From a bacterium ADurb.Bin243 (GTDB lineage: Bacteria > Muiribacteriota > UBA9980): a stretch of 64,000 bases of DNA. The notes under the pieces were generated by a model that made no database searches, had not been told where the DNA came from, and saw only the letters and a program-made list of their open reading frames with translations. Location of the stretch: assembly GCA_002069765.1 (NCBI GenBank), contig MWBZ01000011.1:25459-89458 (forward strand), given 5' to 3'. Made by a program: the position numbers and the translations under genes. Below are positions 45,050-55,213 of this stretch, piece by piece; the stretch's first letter is position 1, and the number at the start of each line of letters is the position of its first letter.

Positions 45050-47803
45050 ATGGACAATATTACAATCAAATCCAAAATCTTCGGTCTCATAATTTTCGCC
45101 GCCATAGTAGTCGGTGTAGTGGGATATATCGGCATTAAAAATCTTCATACCATCGACGCCGCCGACACCATGTTATATGAAAAAATGACCGTTCCCATAG
45201 CTCAAATGGCCGATGCGGCGACTTTTTATCAGCGCATCCGCGTCAATATCCGCGACACTATATTAGCCAGCGAAGAAAAAGATATCAAAGCGAAAGCCGA
45301 TAGAATCGCCGAACTTGAAAAAATGATGGACGACGTTCTTAAAGAATATGAAAAGGGTATCATTTCAGCCGAAATGAAGGCACTTTTCGATCAATTCAAG
45401 AACAACTATAAAGAATATAACGATTCAGTAGTGTCGCAAGTCGTCGAATTAGCCAGGCAGAACAAAGATTCAGAAGCCGTAGCTATAATGAACAGCCCTG
45501 AAGGCTCCAGGCTTGCCGCCGCATCGCAAAAAGCCCTCGACGATATGTCCGAAATGAAAGCGAAACAGGCGAAACAGACGGCCGACAACAACACCAAAAC
45601 AGCTGACGCGGCCACAAATAATATGGTGACTCTTATAATCATAGGCATCGTCCTCGCGCTTATAGTCGGCTGGTTAATCGTAAATAACGTTTACAGCGTC
45701 CTTAATTCTCTTATCGCCGAAGCCAAAAAACTCACCGCCGCCGTTAACGACGGAAAACTCGATATGCGCGGAGACGTAGCCGGAACGAACTTTGAATTCA
45801 GAGGAATCGTTCAGGGCGTTAATGAAATGATAGACGCTTTCGTCCGCCCGATCAACGTAACCGCCGAATATGTAGATAGAATCTCCAAAGGCGATATGCC
45901 GCCCAAGATAACAGATAAATACAACGGCGATTTCAATGAAATAAAAAATAACCTCAATCAGTGCATCGACGCGGTAACTCTGCTCATTAAAGACGCCGGA
46001 ACACTCGTCGTAGCCGCAGTAGAAGGAAAGCTCGATACCAGAGCGGACGCTACAAAGCATCAGGGCGATTTCAGAAAGATCGTCGAAGGAGTTAACAAAA
46101 CCTTAGATTCAGTTATCGGACCGCTCAACGTGGCCGCTGAATATGTTGACAGAATATCCAAAGGCGACATTCCGCCCAAGATAACAGATAAATACAACGG
46201 CGATTTCAACGAAATCAAAAACAACCTCAACCAGTGCATCGACGCGGTCAATCTCCTGGTCAAAGACGCCGGAACGCTTTCAGTAGCGGCTGTAGAAGGA
46301 AAGCTCGACACCAGAGCTGACGCTACAAAACACCAGGGCGATTTCAGAAAGATCGTCGAAGGCGTTAACAAAACTTTAGATTCGGTTATCGGACCTCTCA
46401 ACGTGGCCGCTGAATACGTAGATAGAATTTCCAAAGGCGACATTCCGCCCAAGATAACTGATAAATACAATGGCGATTTCAACGAAATCAAAAACAACCT
46501 CAACCAGTGCATCGACGCAGTTAACGCGCTTATCGCAGACGCCGCTATGCTTTCGGTGGCAGCCGTAGAAGGAAAGCTCGACACCAGAGCGGACGCTACA
46601 AAACATCAGGGCGATTTCAGAAAGATCGTCGAAGGCGTCAACAAAACTCTCGACGCCGTTATAGGACCTCTCAACGTAGCGGCAGAATATGTAGACAGAA
46701 TAGCGAAAGGCGACATTCCGCCCAAGATAACCGATAAATACAACGGCGATTTCAACGAAATCAAAAATAACCTCAATCTCTGCATAGACTCGCTTAAACT
46801 TCTCATAGTTGACGACGGCGGCGTGGTGCTGCAGACGGCTTCCGAAAAGAACCTCACCGTCAGGATGAAAGGAAATTATCAGGGCGCTTACGATACGATG
46901 AAGCAAAACATCAACACGCTGCTAGAAAACCTCGACGACGCTTTCTCGCAGGTAGCTTCGGCGACCGAACAGGTGGCCGCGGTTTCCAACGAAATATCGT
47001 CTAACGCCCAGAGCGTTTCGCAGGGCGCGCAGAGCCAGGCTTCCACGGTAGAAGAAATTTCCGCGTCCATTACCGAATTAACCAAATCCACCAACGACAT
47101 AGCCGAATCGGCCCAGAAAACCAACGCCATGGCCGAAGAAACCAAGAAAGAAGCTAACGAAGGCGGAATCGCGGTCAATAACTCCATAGAAGCGATGAAA
47201 CTTATCAGCCGCTCTTCAGAGCAGATTTCAGCCATCATCGGCGTGATAAGCGAAATAGCCGACCAGACCAACCTGCTCGCTCTCAACGCCGCTATAGAAG
47301 CCGCGCGCGCAGGCGAACACGGCATGGGTTTCGCGGTCGTCGCAGACGAAGTAAGAAAGCTCGCGGAACGCTCTTCTACAGCCGCTAAAGAAATAACTAA
47401 CCTCATCAAGGAATCTACCAATAAAGTGGCCGAAGGCTCCAAACTTTCGGAACAGGCCGGAGACGCGCTTAAAAAGATCCTCGAAGGCGTAGAAAAAACG
47501 GCTAAAGCTATCGAACAGATCTCCGCGGCAACCGAAGAACAGGGCGCTACGGCTAACGAAGTTTCCAAAGCCGTAGAAAACGTAGCTTCCATAACCGAAG
47601 AAAACGCAAGCTCGTCCGAAGAACTCGCCGCTTCCAGCGAAGAACTTTCCGGTTCCGGCGAATCGCTCCGCCAGTTAATAGAGGAATTCAAAGTAAGCAA
47701 GGGCGGATCTAAAAAAGAAAAAGCAGTAGCAGCTCACACTTACCAGGCTATCGAAAAAAAGGGCAGCGAAATAATTAAAAAAAGCGAAAAACTTACAAAG
47801 TAA
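45050..47803 (+). CDS. methyl-accepting chemotaxis protein with four-unit HAMP array (MCP1)
   Basis: 917 residues from ATG 45050 (AGGAG and GGAGG sites ahead). First membrane helix (about 10-30), a four-helix-bundle sensor (about 35-185, [19 protein letters not shown]), second helix (about 192-215), HAMP, then four near-identical 91-residue units, each with PxNVxAEYVDRIxKGD and [15 protein letters not shown]. The signalling domain has the invariant tip [21 protein letters not shown] and [13 protein letters not shown]. No CheR-docking NWxTF pentapeptide at the C-terminus. It ends before a strong terminator. Confidence 0.93.
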   Translation: MDNITIKSKIFGLIIFAAIVVGVVGYIGIKNLHTIDAADTMLYEKMTVPIAQMADAATFYQRIRVNIRDTILASEEKDIKAKADRIAELEKMMDDVLKEYEKGIISAEMKALFDQFKNNYKEYNDSVVSQVVELARQNKDSEAVAIMNSPEGSRLAAASQKALDDMSEMKAKQAKQTADNNTKTADAATNNMVTLIIIGIVLALIVGWLIVNNVYSVLNSLIAEAKKLTAAVNDGKLDMRGDVAGTNFEFRGIVQGVNEMIDAFVRPINVTAEYVDRISKGDMPPKITDKYNGDFNEIKNNLNQCIDAVTLLIKDAGTLVVAAVEGKLDTRADATKHQGDFRKIVEGVNKTLDSVIGPLNVAAEYVDRISKGDIPPKITDKYNGDFNEIKNNLNQCIDAVNLLVKDAGTLSVAAVEGKLDTRADATKHQGDFRKIVEGVNKTLDSVIGPLNVAAEYVDRISKGDIPPKITDKYNGDFNEIKNNLNQCIDAVNALIADAAMLSVAAVEGKLDTRADATKHQGDFRKIVEGVNKTLDAVIGPLNVAAEYVDRIAKGDIPPKITDKYNGDFNEIKNNLNLCIDSLKLLIVDDGGVVLQTASEKNLTVRMKGNYQGAYDTMKQNINTLLENLDDAFSQVASATEQVAAVSNEISSNAQSVSQGAQSQASTVEEISASITELTKSTNDIAESAQKTNAMAEETKKEANEGGIAVNNSIEAMKLISRSSEQISAIIGVISEIADQTNLLALNAAIEAARAGEHGMGFAVVADEVRKLAERSSTAAKEITNLIKESTNKVAEGSKLSEQAGDALKKILEGVEKTAKAIEQISAATEEQGATANEVSKAVENVASITEENASSSEELAASSEELSGSGESLRQLIEEFKVSKGGSKKEKAVAAHTYQAIEKKGSEIIKKSEKLTK
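45848..46939 (+). repeat. tandem 273-bp HAMP repeats in MCP1 (four units)
   Basis: The Pro codon that opens the [11 protein letters not shown] stretch recurs at 45848, 46121, 46394 and 46667, exactly 273 bp (91 codons) apart. Units 2-4 are nearly identical even at DNA level over long stretches, which suggests recent duplication or gene conversion. The fourth unit diverges after its [10 protein letters not shown] part. Confidence 0.9.
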
Positions 47804-47832
47804 TCCAGGCCAATAAAAAAACTAATCGACGC

Positions 47833-47870
47833 TAACCATAAAAACGGCCTTTCGGCCGTTTTTATGGTTA
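47833..47870 (+). terminator. intrinsic terminator after MCP1
   Basis: TAACCATAAAAACGGCC and its exact complement GGCCGTTTTTATGGTTA form a 17-bp stem with a TTTC loop. Confidence 0.88.
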
Positions 47871-47908
47871 CAATTAATAAAAAAAAGCATAGAAAAGAGC
47901 ATCAAATA

Positions 47909-48511
47909 ATGGCATTTACATTTTTTTTCAGAGACCTTCACACTATAGAACTTACCGTTAAACATCTTCTGCCGTTCATTTCCGGCAGAAATAAAGTAAG
48001 GATATGGGACGCCGGCTGCGCCATGGGGCCCGAGCCTTATACGGTGGCGATAGTTCTGGCGGAAAACATGGGAAGATTCGCTTTCCGTAATATACTTTTC
48101 GACGCCACGGATATCGACGAGAGCAACACTTTTGAAAAAATCGTCACCGAAGGCATTTATCCGGAAGACGAACTTAAAAGAATACCGGCCGACATATTCG
48201 AAAAATATTTTAAGCCTGCAGATAAACCCGGCTTTTTTATGATCGACGAAGCGATCAGAAGCAGAATGCAGTTTAAAAAGCATAATCTGCTCTCGCTTAA
48301 GCCGGTAGGAGAAGATTACAGCCTGATAATATGTAAAAACGTCCTATTGCACTTTCAGCCGGAGGAAAGAGTCAAAGTAATCAAAATGTTTTACGATTCG
48401 CTCGCGCCGGGCGGGTATTTTATCACCGAGCAAACGCAAAAAATGCCGGAAGAGCTGGCGCACCTTTTTCAAAAAGTCGTAGACGACGCGCAGCTTTTTA
48501 AAAAAATATGA
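47909..48511 (+). CDS. short CheR-like methyltransferase
   Basis: 200 residues from ATG 47909; the earlier ATG at 47864 lies inside the terminator stem. The SAM-binding core of CheR is present: FFRDLHTIELTV, IWDAGCAMGPEPYTVAI (motif I), ATDIDESNTFEKI, ICKNVLLHFQPEERV and LAPGGYFITEQ. The N-terminal alpha domain of full-length CheR (about 75 residues) is missing. CheR methylates receptor glutamates, and it sits between two receptor genes, so adaptation of these receptors is the likely role. Overlaps the MBL gene by four bases (ATGA). Confidence 0.82.
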   Translation: MAFTFFFRDLHTIELTVKHLLPFISGRNKVRIWDAGCAMGPEPYTVAIVLAENMGRFAFRNILFDATDIDESNTFEKIVTEGIYPEDELKRIPADIFEKYFKPADKPGFFMIDEAIRSRMQFKKHNLLSLKPVGEDYSLIICKNVLLHFQPEERVKVIKMFYDSLAPGGYFITEQTQKMPEELAHLFQKVVDDAQLFKKI

Positions 48512-49107
48512 AAGTTTTTTTATTTCATAACACCGAAACTTATTCATGCAACACATATATGGCCCTTGGAACGTGGAACGCCATATCAGACGTTAACACG
48601 CTTATAGACGTAGGCACCGACGACTACATATTGAGCCGGATACCTTTTATATCCACCGGCGTCGGTAAAAAACCGGTGGAGCAGGTTATTATAACTCATA
48701 ACCATTTCGACCACGCGGGCGGCCTCAGGCATGTAATAGAAAGATACCATCCCGAAGTGCTCGCTTTTTCAAAATTTGAAGGCGTAACAAGAGTTCTCGA
48801 AGACGGAGAATATATAAAAATAGGCGACCGCGCCTTCGAAGTGCTTAATATAACGGCACACTCAAACGATTCGATATGCCTCTACTGCAGCGACGATAAA
48901 ATGCTTTTCGCCGGAGATACGCCGTTAAATATAAAAACAGTCGGAGGCTCTTATTCATTTTCATTTATCCATTCATTAGAACGCATAGCGTCGCTCGATA
49001 TACAGACCATTTATTCGGGCCACGACGATCCCATAACGCATAACGCCAATAAAATTATCGCCGACACGCTGCAGAACGTCAAAAGAAGCACCATAATAGC
49101 CAATTAG
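48508..49107 (+). CDS. metallo-beta-lactamase-fold protein in the chemosensory cluster
   Basis: 199 residues. The metal motif THNHFDHAGG gives HxHxDH; the other ligands are likely the His in NITAHSND, the Asp in FAGDTP and the His in YSGHDDP. It is a stand-alone MBL domain with no flavodoxin or rubredoxin part. Coupled by a four-base overlap to the CheR-like gene and placed between two receptor genes, it could be a hydrolase or a metal/oxygen sensor like the diiron MBL-fold ODP proteins of some spirochaete chemotaxis operons, though here the position of their Glu ligand is His. Confidence 0.8.
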   Translation: MKVFLFHNTETYSCNTYMALGTWNAISDVNTLIDVGTDDYILSRIPFISTGVGKKPVEQVIITHNHFDHAGGLRHVIERYHPEVLAFSKFEGVTRVLEDGEYIKIGDRAFEVLNITAHSNDSICLYCSDDKMLFAGDTPLNIKTVGGSYSFSFIHSLERIASLDIQTIYSGHDDPITHNANKIIADTLQNVKRSTIIAN

Positions 49108-49228
49108 AATTAAAATTATATTGACTTAAGTCATTTAATTAAAACACGGTTTTTGCTATTATAATTATAGATAATTTTGATCGAGTTATTTTTATTAAAG
49201 TAATAATAAAGCTGGCAGGAGGTTTTTA

Positions 49229-51871
49229 ATGAATGTACTATCAAAACTAAGCGCGCGAACCAAGATTTCGCTCATCACGGTTTTATTCATAGTATTTACA
49301 ATGGGAATGCTCTACTACACTATCGCTTCGTTAAAAAATCAGCGCATCGACTCTCTGGTTATAGATCTGGCGGGCCGCCAGAGAATGCTTAACCAGAAGT
49401 ATATGAAAGAGCTTATCCTTTCGTTGAACGGAATTAAATCCGATTTCGAATCCACTTATAATATTTTATTAGAGTCGGCCAAAGCGCTTAAAGACGGAGG
49501 AAACGTCAGGCTGAACATTAATTCCGATGAAAAAACTTCACTGCCGCCCGCACCGGATAACGCAATCAAAGAAAAAATACAGGAGCAGATTACTTATCTG
49601 GATAAATTGAAAGAAGATTCCCGGAATCTTCTAAAAGCCGATAAAAACAGCCGGCAGTATCAGCAAGCTCTCGGGCAGCTGCTCGAAGACGGAAATAAAG
49701 CGCAGAACGCCGCAAATGAAAGCGTAAAGCTTTTTACGGTCAATTCCGAATCAAAAATAGACCGCATGATAAATATAGAACTTGAAATAGCGCTGCTGCT
49801 GTCTTTGATAGGCGCGGTATTAAGCTGGATAGTCACCGGCGGAGTAATTTCGAATATTAAATTCATGATGGACGAAACCGAAAAGCTCTCTGCCGCGGTA
49901 GTCAACGGACAGATCAACGTGAGAGGCGACGCCGAAAAAATCAACTTTGAATTCAGGCCGGTTATAGAAGGCGTAAATAAAATAATGAACGCTTTTGCGG
50001 GCCCTATTAAAGTAACGGCAAGCCATGTGGATAGAATCTCGAAAGGCGATATCCCGCCTAAAATTACCGACGAGTATAAAGGGGATTTTAACGAAATAAA
50101 AAACAACCTCAATCAGTGCATAGACGCGATAAGCCTTCTTATCGCCGACGCGGGTACGCTCGCGGGAGCTGCCATAGAAGGAAAGCTCGATATGCGCGCG
50201 GACGCTTCGAAGCACCAGGGCGACTTTAAAAAAATAGTGGACGGCGTCAACAATACGCTGGACGCGGTTATCGGCCCCCTTAACGTGGCGGCCGAATACG
50301 TGGACAGAATTTCGAAAGGCGATATCCCGCCTAAAATCACAGACAATTACAAAGGCGATTTCAACGAAATAAAAGGCAATCTTAACCAGTGCATAGACGC
50401 CGTAGCCCTGCTTATCAAAGACGCCGGCACGCTCGCGGAAGCCGCCGTCCAAGGAAAACTCGCCACCAGAGCCGACGCCTCTAAACATCAGGGCGACTTT
50501 AAAAAAATAGTGGACGGCGTTAACAAAACGCTCGATTCGGTCATCGGGCCCCTCAACGTGGCGGCTAATTACGTGGACAGAATCGCCAAAGGCGATATTC
50601 CGCCTAAAATAACCGACAAATATAACGGCGACTTCAATGAAATTAAAAACAACCTCAACCTCTGTATTAACGCCATAAACGCCCTTATCGCCGACGCCAA
50701 TACGCTGGCAGTCGCCGCCGTGGAAGGAAAACTCGCAACCCGCGCCGACGCGGAAAAGCACCAGGGCGACTTCAAAAAGATCGTCGACGGCGTCAACAAA
50801 ACGCTCGACGCCGTTATAGGGCCCCTCAACGTGGCGGCTAAATATGTGGACAGAATCGCCAAAGGCGATATTCCGCCTAAAATAACCGACAAATATAACG
50901 GCGACTTCAATGAAATTAAAAACAACCTCAACCTCTGCATCGATTCTTTAAAACTTCTCATAATCGACGACGGAGGAACCGTGCTCAAAACCGCGTCGGA
51001 AAAAAACCTCACCGTAAGGTTAAAAGGCGAATATCAGGGCGCATACGACATTATGAAACACAATATAAACACTCTTCTTGGAAACCTCGACGACGCATTC
51101 TCCAAGGTGGCCCTTGCGACGGATCAGGTGGCCGAAGTGTCCAACGAAATATCTTCCAACGCCCAGAGCGTTTCACAGGGCGCCCAGAGCCAGGCTTCGA
51201 CTATAGAAGAAATTTCCGCTTCTATTACGGAACTCACTAAATCCATAAACGATATAGCCGTTTCAGCCCAGAAGACGAATGAAATGGCCGATGAAACCAG
51301 AAAAGAGGCTAACGAAGGCGGAACCGCCGTTAATAAATCAATAGAGGCCATGAAACTTATAAACCGCTCTTCCGAACAGATATCTTCTATCATAAGCGTA
51401 ATAAGCGAAATAGCCGACCAGACCAACCTGCTCGCTCTCAACGCCGCCATAGAAGCCGCGCGCGCAGGCGAACACGGCATGGGGTTCGCCGTAGTGGCCG
51501 ACGAAGTGAGAAAACTCGCCGAACGCTCATCTACGGCCGCAAAAGAAATAACCAACCTCATAAAAGAATCGGCAAGCAAAGTGGCCGAGGGTTCCATTCT
51601 TTCTGAACAGGCGGGCGACGCGCTCAAAAAAATACTGGAAGGCGTGGAAAAAACGGCGAAAGCTATCGAAGAAATATCCTCCGCCACGGAAGAACAGGGC
51701 GCTACGGCCAACGAAGTTTTCAAGGCCGTGGAAAACGTGGCTTCCATAACCGAAGAAAACGCAAGCTCCTCTGAACAACTGGCGGCTTCGAGCGAAGAAC
51801 TTTCGGGCTCGGGCGAGTCGCTGAGGCTGTTGATAGAAGAATTCAAAGTCAGCAAAACTAAAAAAAAATAA
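49229..51871 (+). CDS. methyl-accepting chemotaxis protein with PilJ-type sensor and HAMP array (MCP2)
   Basis: 880 residues; GCAGGAGG ribosome site. Membrane helix (about 12-32), then a PilJ/NarX-like periplasmic domain starting with [19 protein letters not shown], the [11 protein letters not shown] P-box-like motif known from nitrate and PilJ sensors. Second helix at about 182-205, HAMP, and four 91-residue HAMP-type units. The signalling domain is nearly identical to that of MCP1. No C-terminal pentapeptide. It follows the MBL gene by about 120 nt; a TATAAT lies in between but no convincing -35. Confidence 0.92.
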   Translation: MNVLSKLSARTKISLITVLFIVFTMGMLYYTIASLKNQRIDSLVIDLAGRQRMLNQKYMKELILSLNGIKSDFESTYNILLESAKALKDGGNVRLNINSDEKTSLPPAPDNAIKEKIQEQITYLDKLKEDSRNLLKADKNSRQYQQALGQLLEDGNKAQNAANESVKLFTVNSESKIDRMINIELEIALLLSLIGAVLSWIVTGGVISNIKFMMDETEKLSAAVVNGQINVRGDAEKINFEFRPVIEGVNKIMNAFAGPIKVTASHVDRISKGDIPPKITDEYKGDFNEIKNNLNQCIDAISLLIADAGTLAGAAIEGKLDMRADASKHQGDFKKIVDGVNNTLDAVIGPLNVAAEYVDRISKGDIPPKITDNYKGDFNEIKGNLNQCIDAVALLIKDAGTLAEAAVQGKLATRADASKHQGDFKKIVDGVNKTLDSVIGPLNVAANYVDRIAKGDIPPKITDKYNGDFNEIKNNLNLCINAINALIADANTLAVAAVEGKLATRADAEKHQGDFKKIVDGVNKTLDAVIGPLNVAAKYVDRIAKGDIPPKITDKYNGDFNEIKNNLNLCIDSLKLLIIDDGGTVLKTASEKNLTVRLKGEYQGAYDIMKHNINTLLGNLDDAFSKVALATDQVAEVSNEISSNAQSVSQGAQSQASTIEEISASITELTKSINDIAVSAQKTNEMADETRKEANEGGTAVNKSIEAMKLINRSSEQISSIISVISEIADQTNLLALNAAIEAARAGEHGMGFAVVADEVRKLAERSSTAAKEITNLIKESASKVAEGSILSEQAGDALKKILEGVEKTAKAIEEISSATEEQGATANEVFKAVENVASITEENASSSEQLAASSEELSGSGESLRLLIEEFKVSKTKKK
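50003..51094 (+). repeat. tandem 273-bp HAMP repeats in MCP2 (four units)
   Basis: Unit-opening Pro codons at 50003, 50276, 50549 and 50822, all exactly 273 bp apart and in the same register as the arrays of MCP1 and MCP3. Confidence 0.88.
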
Positions 51872-51893
51872 TTATTTAAAAACCTGATTAATA

Positions 51894-51936
51894 AAAAAGG
51901 CGCGCATATCGAAAAATCGGTATAGCGCGCCTTTTT
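51894..51936 (+). terminator. intrinsic terminator after MCP2
   Basis: AAAAAGGCGCGC pairs with GCGCGCCTTTTT; an inner ATxTCGA/TCGGTAT part extends the stem. Confidence 0.87.
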
Positions 51937-51966
51937 ATAATAATTTAACCTATTTTTTAATGCGGG

Positions 51967-51995
51967 TTGACAATGAATTTAAAATTAATTATAAT
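51967..51995 (+). promoter_or_regulatory. promoter of MCP3
   Basis: Perfect TTGACA (51967-51972), 17-nt spacer, perfect TATAAT (51990-51995). MCP3 is therefore an independent unit. Confidence 0.8.
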
Positions 51996-52054
51996 GACTA
52001 AAAAGGTTAAATAAACACATATAAATATATTAAATTAATAAAGGAGTGGTTCTT

Positions 52055-55000
52055 ATGCAATTAAGCCTGAGTAAAAAACTCGCCATAATAGTCATACTGA
52101 TGGCGGCCGCCATAATAATTATCGGCTACATCGGCTACAAAACTTCAAACGATTCGCTGGTCACATTTAAAACGGCCACTGAAAACAAATTTCCCATTCT
52201 GGTAAAACTCGAATCCTTTCAGAGCGAATCTATGCGCCTTCGCAACAAATCGAACGAATTGACCAACCACTGGGGCGAAGACGTTAAAACAATAACCGCG
52301 GAATATGAAGCCATAGAGAAAAATTTCGATTCGAAATTCGCCCAGCTATCAGATCTGAAAAACGATAAGAATTTCTCGAAAAACTACGCTGAACTGGAAT
52401 CGCTGGCGGAAGCCATCAAAAAAAGCGCGCGTTCGATAGTAGCCGGCCATAAAATAAGGGACCAGTACACAACTGTATTAGAAGGCATACCCATACCGAT
52501 ACCCTCCCTGCTCAAAGAAAAAGAACTCGATCACATGAGGTGGGTAATGATGCTCGAACATGCGATCGAAGGAAATACCGAATTCAAAGGCCAGACGGAT
52601 TATACAAAATGCGCGTTCGGAAAGTGGATGTCGGGTTTCAAAACCGAAAACGAAGAAATTAAAGCTCAGCTCGAAAAATTCAACGAACCGCACAGAAAAT
52701 TACACGAACTGGCTTCTAAAGTGATAAATCTGCAAAAATCCAACGACCAGACGAGCCTTTCAAGAATCATGAAAGAAGAAGCGGAACCTCTGTATAAAGA
52801 ATTGCTTAATATTTTCGACGAAGCGCACACGGCGTTCCAGAAAGAATATCAAAAATCCACTCAAACAATAGAAAAAGCCATAGACGAGCTCGTAGAAAGC
52901 GGAAAAAAATTAAGAGTCGCAAGCGAATCGGTAACTAAAATCGTAAACGAAGAAGTTAAAAAATATATAACCGATACCGAAAAAGATTCCAACTTCGCTT
53001 CTAATATGATATTGTTTATAAGCATAGCGGCGCTTTTAGCGTCATTAATATTGAGCTACACGATTTCGGCGGGTATTCTCGGAATCATAAAATTCCTTCT
53101 CGACGAATGTGCTAAGCTCACTAACGCCATTAATGAAGGTAAGTTAGATATCCGCGGCGACGCCGATAAGACTAATTTTGAATTCAGAGGAATAGTAAAA
53201 GGCATAAATGAAATGATAGACGCGTTCGTCAGGCCGATTAACGTAACCGCGGAATACGTGGATAGAATTTCTAAAGGCGATATGCCGCCTAAAATAACCG
53301 ATAAATACAACGGAGATTTCAACGAAATTAAAAATAATCTTAACCAGTGCATCGACGCGGTATCCCTGCTAATTAAAGATGCCGGAACACTTGCCGGCGC
53401 AGCGGCTGAAGGAAAACTCGACACCAGGGCCGACGCTATGAAGCACCAGGGCGGATTTAGAAAGATCGTGGACGGCGTCAACAAAACTTTAGATTCGGTT
53501 ATAGGACCGCTCAACGTGGCCGCAGAATATGTTGACAGAATTTCTAAAGGCGATATTCCGCCGAAGATAACCGATAAATATAACGGAGATTTCAACGAAA
53601 TTAAAAACAACCTCAACCAGTGCATCGACGCGCTGAGCGGCCTTATCGGCGAAATGAACAACATGAGCAAGCAGCACGATCTCGGCGATATCGACGTAAT
53701 GATAAATAAAGAACTATTCCAGGGCGCTTATAAGCTTATGGCTCAGGGCGTAAACGACATGGTCAACGGCCATATCAACGTCAAGAAAAAAGCCATGGCA
53801 TGCGTCGCCGAATTCGGACGCGGAAACTTCGAAGCCCCTCTCGAAAAATTCCCGGGCAAAAAAGCTTTTATCAACGCCACGGTAGAGCAGGTAAGGGCCA
53901 ATCTCAAAGCGCTTATAGCCGACGCCAATATGCTCGCCGTAGCCGCCGTAGAAGGAAAACTCGCTACCCGCGCCGACGCATCCAAACATCAGGGCGACTT
54001 CAGAAAAATCGTAGAGGGCGTCAATAAGACGCTGGACGCCGTCATAGGGCCTCTCAACGTGGCCGCGAAATACGTGGACAGAATAGCTAAAGGCGATATT
54101 CCGCCAAAAATAACCGATAACTACAACGGCGATTTCAATGAAATCAAAAACAACCTCAATATGTGCATCGACGCGCTTAAACTTCTCATAGTTGACGACG
54201 GCGGCGTAGTGCTGCAGACGGCTTCCGAGAAAAACCTCACCGTAAGAATGAAAGGAAATTATCTCGGCGCTTACGATAATATGAAGCATAACATCAATAC
54301 GCTTCTTGAAAACCTCGACGACGCTTTCTCGCAGGTGGCTTCTGCTACCGATCAGGTGGCCGCCGTTTCAAACGAAATAGCGTCCAACGCCCAGAGCGTT
54401 TCACAGGGCGCTCAGAGCCAGGCTTCCACGGTAGAAGAAATATCGGCGTCCATAACCGAATTAACCAAATCCACCAACGATATAGCGCTTTCTGCTCAAA
54501 ACACCAACGAAATGGCCGAAGAAACTAAAAAAGAGGCGAACGCGGGCGGCGTGGCCGTAAACAACGCCATAGAAGCCATGAAATTAATAAGCCGCTCTTC
54601 TGAACAGATTTCGGCCATCATAGGCGTCATAAGCGAAATAGCCGACCAGACCAATCTTCTCGCTCTCAACGCCGCTATAGAAGCCGCGCGCGCGGGTGAA
54701 CACGGCATGGGTTTCGCCGTCGTCGCCGACGAAGTTAGAAAACTCGCAGAACGCTCGTCTTCAGCCGCAAAAGAGATAACCAACCTCATCAAGGAATCGG
54801 CCAATAACGTGGCCGAAGGCTCGCGGCTTTCGGAACAGACCGGAAACGCCCTTAAAAAGATCCTCGAAGGCGTCGAAAAAACGGCTAAAGCTATCGAACA
54901 GATATCTGCCGCTACCGAAGAGCAGGGCGCTACGGCCAACGAAGTTTCAAAAGCGGTTGAAAACGTCGCTTCCATTACCGAAGAAAACGCGAGTTCGTCG

Positions 55001-55102
55001 GAAGAACTTGCCGCTTCCAGCGAAGAGCTTTCGGGTTCCGGAGAGTCGCTGCGCCAGTTAATAGAAGAATTTAAAGTCAGCAAAGCTAAAAGCAAAAAGT
55101 AA
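52055..55102 (+). CDS. methyl-accepting chemotaxis protein with CZB-like sensor domain and HAMP array (MCP3)
   Basis: 1015 residues from ATG 52055 (AAGGAG 8 nt ahead). First membrane helix (about 8-28); the region up to the second helix (about 318-340) holds a four-helix-like part and a CZB-like zinc domain: His169, Cys186 in [10 protein letters not shown], His213 and His217. Then HAMP, two standard 91-residue HAMP units, a divergent 90-residue unit, one more standard unit, and a signalling domain almost the same as in MCP1. CZB domains bind zinc and respond to hypochlorite or zinc in known receptors. No C-terminal pentapeptide. Confidence 0.92.
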   Translation: MQLSLSKKLAIIVILMAAAIIIIGYIGYKTSNDSLVTFKTATENKFPILVKLESFQSESMRLRNKSNELTNHWGEDVKTITAEYEAIEKNFDSKFAQLSDLKNDKNFSKNYAELESLAEAIKKSARSIVAGHKIRDQYTTVLEGIPIPIPSLLKEKELDHMRWVMMLEHAIEGNTEFKGQTDYTKCAFGKWMSGFKTENEEIKAQLEKFNEPHRKLHELASKVINLQKSNDQTSLSRIMKEEAEPLYKELLNIFDEAHTAFQKEYQKSTQTIEKAIDELVESGKKLRVASESVTKIVNEEVKKYITDTEKDSNFASNMILFISIAALLASLILSYTISAGILGIIKFLLDECAKLTNAINEGKLDIRGDADKTNFEFRGIVKGINEMIDAFVRPINVTAEYVDRISKGDMPPKITDKYNGDFNEIKNNLNQCIDAVSLLIKDAGTLAGAAAEGKLDTRADAMKHQGGFRKIVDGVNKTLDSVIGPLNVAAEYVDRISKGDIPPKITDKYNGDFNEIKNNLNQCIDALSGLIGEMNNMSKQHDLGDIDVMINKELFQGAYKLMAQGVNDMVNGHINVKKKAMACVAEFGRGNFEAPLEKFPGKKAFINATVEQVRANLKALIADANMLAVAAVEGKLATRADASKHQGDFRKIVEGVNKTLDAVIGPLNVAAKYVDRIAKGDIPPKITDNYNGDFNEIKNNLNMCIDALKLLIVDDGGVVLQTASEKNLTVRMKGNYLGAYDNMKHNINTLLENLDDAFSQVASATDQVAAVSNEIASNAQSVSQGAQSQASTVEEISASITELTKSTNDIALSAQNTNEMAEETKKEANAGGVAVNNAIEAMKLISRSSEQISAIIGVISEIADQTNLLALNAAIEAARAGEHGMGFAVVADEVRKLAERSSSAAKEITNLIKESANNVAEGSRLSEQTGNALKKILEGVEKTAKAIEQISAATEEQGATANEVSKAVENVASITEENASSSEELAASSEELSGSGESLRQLIEEFKVSKAKSKK
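53234..54322 (+). repeat. HAMP repeat array in MCP3, one unit divergent
   Basis: Unit-opening Pro codons at 53234, 53507 and 54050. The last gap is 543 bp, almost two units; the extra stretch (about 53640-53910) encodes a divergent HAMP-like unit containing [19 protein letters not shown] and [20 protein letters not shown]. Confidence 0.85.
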
Positions 55103-55124
55103 GTTAATTTTATAAAATTTTAAT

Positions 55125-55153
55125 TTGACTTTTAAGCCGTGATTAATTATAAT
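55125..55153 (+). promoter_or_regulatory. promoter of rny
   Basis: TTGACT (55125-55130), 17-nt spacer, perfect TATAAT (55148-55153). Confidence 0.75.
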
Positions 55154-55213
55154 ATACGATACAAAAATAAAAAGTTAAAGAACTATTTTATTTTTAATAT
55201 ATAACAACACAAA

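Noticed and set aside
47864..47908. Upstream ATG for the CheR-like gene
   Set aside because: It lies within the 3' arm of the MCP1 terminator hairpin, and the added residues (MVTINKKKHRKEHQI) lack homology to CheR.
45848..54322. Regular repeats considered as a CRISPR or other noncoding array
   Set aside because: The period is 273 bp, in frame, and encodes HAMP units within three chemoreceptor genes.
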